Part shown: piece by piece, positions 61,747-64,000 of the stretch
Layout of the letters: each line of letters begins with the position of its first letter
Numbering within the stretch: position 1 is the first letter of the stretch
NCBI RefSeq assembly: GCF_002871795.1
Contig: NZ_PNHL01000009.1
Coordinates: forward strand, 62,001-126,000
Origin: Brachybacterium sp. UMB0905
GTDB taxonomy: Bacteria > Actinomycetota > Actinomycetes > Actinomycetales > Dermabacteraceae
Reading direction: 5' to 3'
Length of the DNA: 64,000 bases
Translations under genes and position numbers: made by a program
Notes under the pieces: generated by a model
Database searches by the model: none
Told to the model about the DNA's origin: nothing
The model's input: only the letters and a program-made list of their open reading frames with translations

Positions 61747-64000
61747 CGCGCCTCACCCTCCTTCGTGGTGTCCTCTCCCGTCGGTGCGGCACCGGCCTCA
61801 TCGGACCCGCGGACCTCCACCGACACCGTCTCCGCAGCGTCGTCCGTGCCCGAGCTGCCCAGCGGGTCATGCTCGCGCAGCACCGGCTCGCCCTCGACAA
61901 TGCCCGCCTTGAGCTGATACTCGCGCACCAGCTCACGCAGCGCCTTGCCGTGCGGGCGGCGACCCGGACGGATCGCGCACTGGTTGTTCTTGGACCCCTG
62001 GATCTGCGTGTTGATATCCAGGTTCAGGCCGATGAGGTCATTGACCGAGTCACCGGTCACGACCGCTTCCTTGCCGCGGGCCCAGTGGTACGGCAGCCCG
62101 ATCGTGTGCACGGTGCGCCCGCCGATCTCCAGCGGCGTCATGCGCTCGGTGACGAACACCCGCGCCTCGATCGCGGACCGCGCCGAGATGATGGTCATCC
62201 AGCCGTACGGCTCCAGACCCAGCTCCTCGGCGAGCTCCGGGGACACCTCGCAGTACAGCTCCGGCTGCAGCTCCGAGAGGTACGGCAGGAAGCGGCTCAT
62301 ACCACCGGCCGTGTGGTGCTCCGTGATGCGGTACGTGGTGAACACGTACGGGTACACCCCGGAGTCCGCACCGGTCACGCCCGGCGAGTTGAGGTTGTCC
62401 TCGTCGCGATCGGGGTGGATGCCGGTGGGCGGCGACTGCTGTGCGTACAGCGGGTTGGTCACCATGGACTCCGGCCCCTCGTAATGCGTGGGCAGAGGTC
62501 CGTCCAGCATGCCCGTCGGAGCGAAGAGCCAGCCGCGGCCATCGGACTGCATGATGAACGCGTCAGTGCCCGCCAGGGCAGCCGCGCCGCCCTTGCTCGG
62601 GTCACCCGGGTCATCCGGTCGCTTGGTCGGCGGGAAGTCCGGGACGTCGTTGCCGACCCACTTGCCTTCCTCCTCATCCCACCACACGTGCTTCTTGCGC
62701 TCCGACCAGGGACGGCCCTGAGCGTCGGCGGAGGCACGGTTGTACAGGATGCGGCGGTTGGCCGGCCAGGCCCAACCCCAGTCCAGGGCGATCGGATCCT
62801 GCTCCTGGCCCGGCTTGCGGCGCCGTGCCTGGTTCACCCCGTCCTTGAAGATGCCGGCGTAGATCCAGCAGCCACCGGCGGTGGAGCCATCGCCCTTCAT
62901 CTCCCCGAAGGCGGCCAGGGGCTGCCCGGCCTTCTCCCCGGTGAGGTGCTTGCCGTTGATCTCCATCAGGACGGCCTCGGCATCGGGCTCGCCATGCTCG
63001 TCCACCGGGTAGTCCCAGGTCAGATCCAGCAGCGGACGATCCCGCTCGTCGGTCGAATCCTTGAGCTTCTCGCGCACCCGGCAGCCCAGGTCATACATGA
63101 ACTGCAGCTCGCTGGTGGCGTCATCAGGCGGCGTCGGCCCCTGATCGCGCCACTGCACCATGCGCTGGGTCTGGGTAAACGTCCCGGCCTTCTCCATGTG
63201 GTTGGCCGCCGGCAGGAAGAAGACCTCCGTGCCGATGTCCTCGCTGCGGACCTCGCCGGACTCGATCTCCGGACCGTCCTTCCACCAGCTGGCGGACTCG
63301 ATCATGTAGTAGTCGCGGGCGACCATCCACTTGAGGTTGGACATGCCGCGCCGCTGCAGACGACCGTTGGCCGAGCCCACTGCCGGGTTCTGTCCCAGCA
63401 GGAAGTAGCCGTCCACGCCGCCGTCGAGCATCAGCATCAGCGTCTGATAGGTGCTGTGTGCACCCGTGAGCTTCGGCAGGTAGTGGTAGCAGTAGTCGTT
63501 CTCCGCCGTGGCCTTATCGCCCCACCATGCCTTCAGCAGGTTGGTGGCATAGATATCGGCGTTGGCCCAGAAGCCCTTCTGCTCCTTTTTGCCGATCTTC
63601 TGCGTGTACTCGTAGAAGTCGTCCTGTCCCACCTTCGGCATCGGCAGATACCCCGGCAGGATGTGGAACAGCGTGGGCAGATCGGTGGCGCCCTGAATGT
63701 TGGCGTGCCCGCGCATCGCCATGATGCCGGAGCCGGGACGGCCCACATTGCCCATGAGCAGCTGCAGGATCGCCGCGGTGCGGATCATCTGGGAGCCGCC
63801 CTGGTGCTGGGTCCAGCCCAGTGCGTAGGCGAAGCACGTGGTGCGTTCCCGGCCGGAATTCTCCGCGATCTTCTGCGCGAAGTACTCGAAGTCCTGGCGC
63901 GAGATGCCGCAGTACTCCTCGACCATCTCCGGCGTGTACCGGGAGTAGTGGTGCTTGAGGATCTGGAACACCGTGCGCGGATGCTGCAGCGTCTCGTCCC
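61743..64000 (-). CDS. fdhA: Formate dehydrogenase, catalytic molybdopterin subunit (partial, selenocysteine type expected)
   Basis: About 750 C-terminal codons are present; the gene continues past the right edge. The sequence matches FdnG-type formate dehydrogenases after the active-site region: DETLQHPRTVFQILKHHYSRYTPEMVEEYCG, then the molybdopterin-binding domains (GNVGRPGSGIMAMRGHANIQG) and the C-terminal beta-barrel (NQCAIRPGRRPHGKAL). In the Sec type the UGA codon lies about 190 codons from the N-terminus, outside this window, so I cannot see it. The adjacent selA, selB, tRNA-Sec and selD genes are the evidence that this enzyme contains Sec. Confidence 0.9.
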   Translation of the reverse strand, partial: DETLQHPRTVFQILKHHYSRYTPEMVEEYCGISRQDFEYFAQKIAENSGRERTTCFAYALGWTQHQGGSQMIRTAAILQLLMGNVGRPGSGIMAMRGHANIQGATDLPTLFHILPGYLPMPKVGQDDFYEYTQKIGKKEQKGFWANADIYATNLLKAWWGDKATAENDYCYHYLPKLTGAHSTYQTLMLMLDGGVDGYFLLGQNPAVGSANGRLQRRGMSNLKWMVARDYYMIESASWWKDGPEIESGEVRSEDIGTEVFFLPAANHMEKAGTFTQTQRMVQWRDQGPTPPDDATSELQFMYDLGCRVREKLKDSTDERDRPLLDLTWDYPVDEHGEPDAEAVLMEINGKHLTGEKAGQPLAAFGEMKGDGSTAGGCWIYAGIFKDGVNQARRRKPGQEQDPIALDWGWAWPANRRILYNRASADAQGRPWSERKKHVWWDEEEGKWVGNDVPDFPPTKRPDDPGDPSKGGAAALAGTDAFIMQSDGRGWLFAPTGMLDGPLPTHYEGPESMVTNPLYAQQSPPTGIHPDRDEDNLNSPGVTGADSGVYPYVFTTYRITEHHTAGGMSRFLPYLSELQPELYCEVSPELAEELGLEPYGWMTIISARSAIEARVFVTERMTPLEIGGRTVHTIGLPYHWARGKEAVVTGDSVNDLIGLNLDINTQIQGSKNNQCAIRPGRRPHGKALRELVREYQLKAGIVEGEPVLREHDPLGSSGTDDAAETVSVEVRGSDEAGAAPTGEDTTKEGEAR

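Noticed and set aside
1..64000. CRISPR array, prophage, rRNA operon
   Set aside because: No regularly spaced direct repeats with unique spacers, no phage structural genes and no rRNA-like sequence were seen.

Overview
The window is high-GC DNA with tightly packed genes, many joined by 4-bp ATGA overlaps. Several protein families in it are typical of Actinobacteria: a PspC/NarL-type sensor system, a DUF2469 gene, a DUF4233 gene next to folC, acidic C-terminal extensions on S2 and S16, and a T-box in front of ileS. Gene order and content suggest a Micrococcales member, possibly Brachybacterium or a relative (Dermabacteraceae). The genus is an inference; the sequence holds no rRNA to confirm it.

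Left third (1-25,330), mostly the minus strand: conserved housekeeping genes. Reading in the direction of transcription, the first block is rpsB-tsf-pyrH-frr-cdsA-rlmN. Next come rnhB, a DUF2469 gene, and yraN-comM-dprA-xerC (DNA uptake and processing). A secreted M23 peptidase gene is convergent with xerC. Two lepB genes, rplS, trmD, rimM, a lipoprotein, khpA and rpsP follow. Then come an amidohydrolase, a DUF559 nuclease-fold gene flanked by large palindromes, ffh, ftsY, a small membrane ORF, ndk, a DUF4233 gene and folC.

Middle (25,331-46,711): an accessory stretch. It carries two paralogous proteins with a WXG100-like N-terminus and a GHSQGG lipase domain, probably secreted by a type VII system. 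They are separated by a decayed IS3 element that abuts an IS5 remnant, and by a lipoprotein gene. ileS with a translational T-box follows, then a PspC/histidine kinase/LuxR-regulator locus, a 2Fe-2S ferredoxin, an ABC exporter, an SDR enzyme, an unknown 431-residue protein, an intact HipB-like repressor beside a ruined hipA, and a lipoate ligase.

Right third (46,712-64,000): two secreted proteins, a phosphoesterase and valS. A third WXG protein is surrounded by three related membrane proteins. The window ends in a complete selenocysteine module (selB, selA, tRNA-Sec, selD) beside a formate dehydrogenase operon (fdhA-fdhB-nrfD); fdhA runs off the window before its expected Sec codon.

The most interesting signal is a promoter architecture present four times. 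It consists of two TCCACAAT-like boxes spaced exactly 17 bp start to start, then exactly 37 bp, then a YASGST -10-like hexamer. In three cases the start codon lies 6-7 nt after the hexamer, so the transcripts may be leaderless. The four sites stand in front of the M23 peptidase, the yraN-comM-dprA(-xerC) operon, the DUF559 gene and the first WXG-lipase operon. They look like one regulon joining DNA uptake or processing with secreted wall- and lipid-attacking enzymes.
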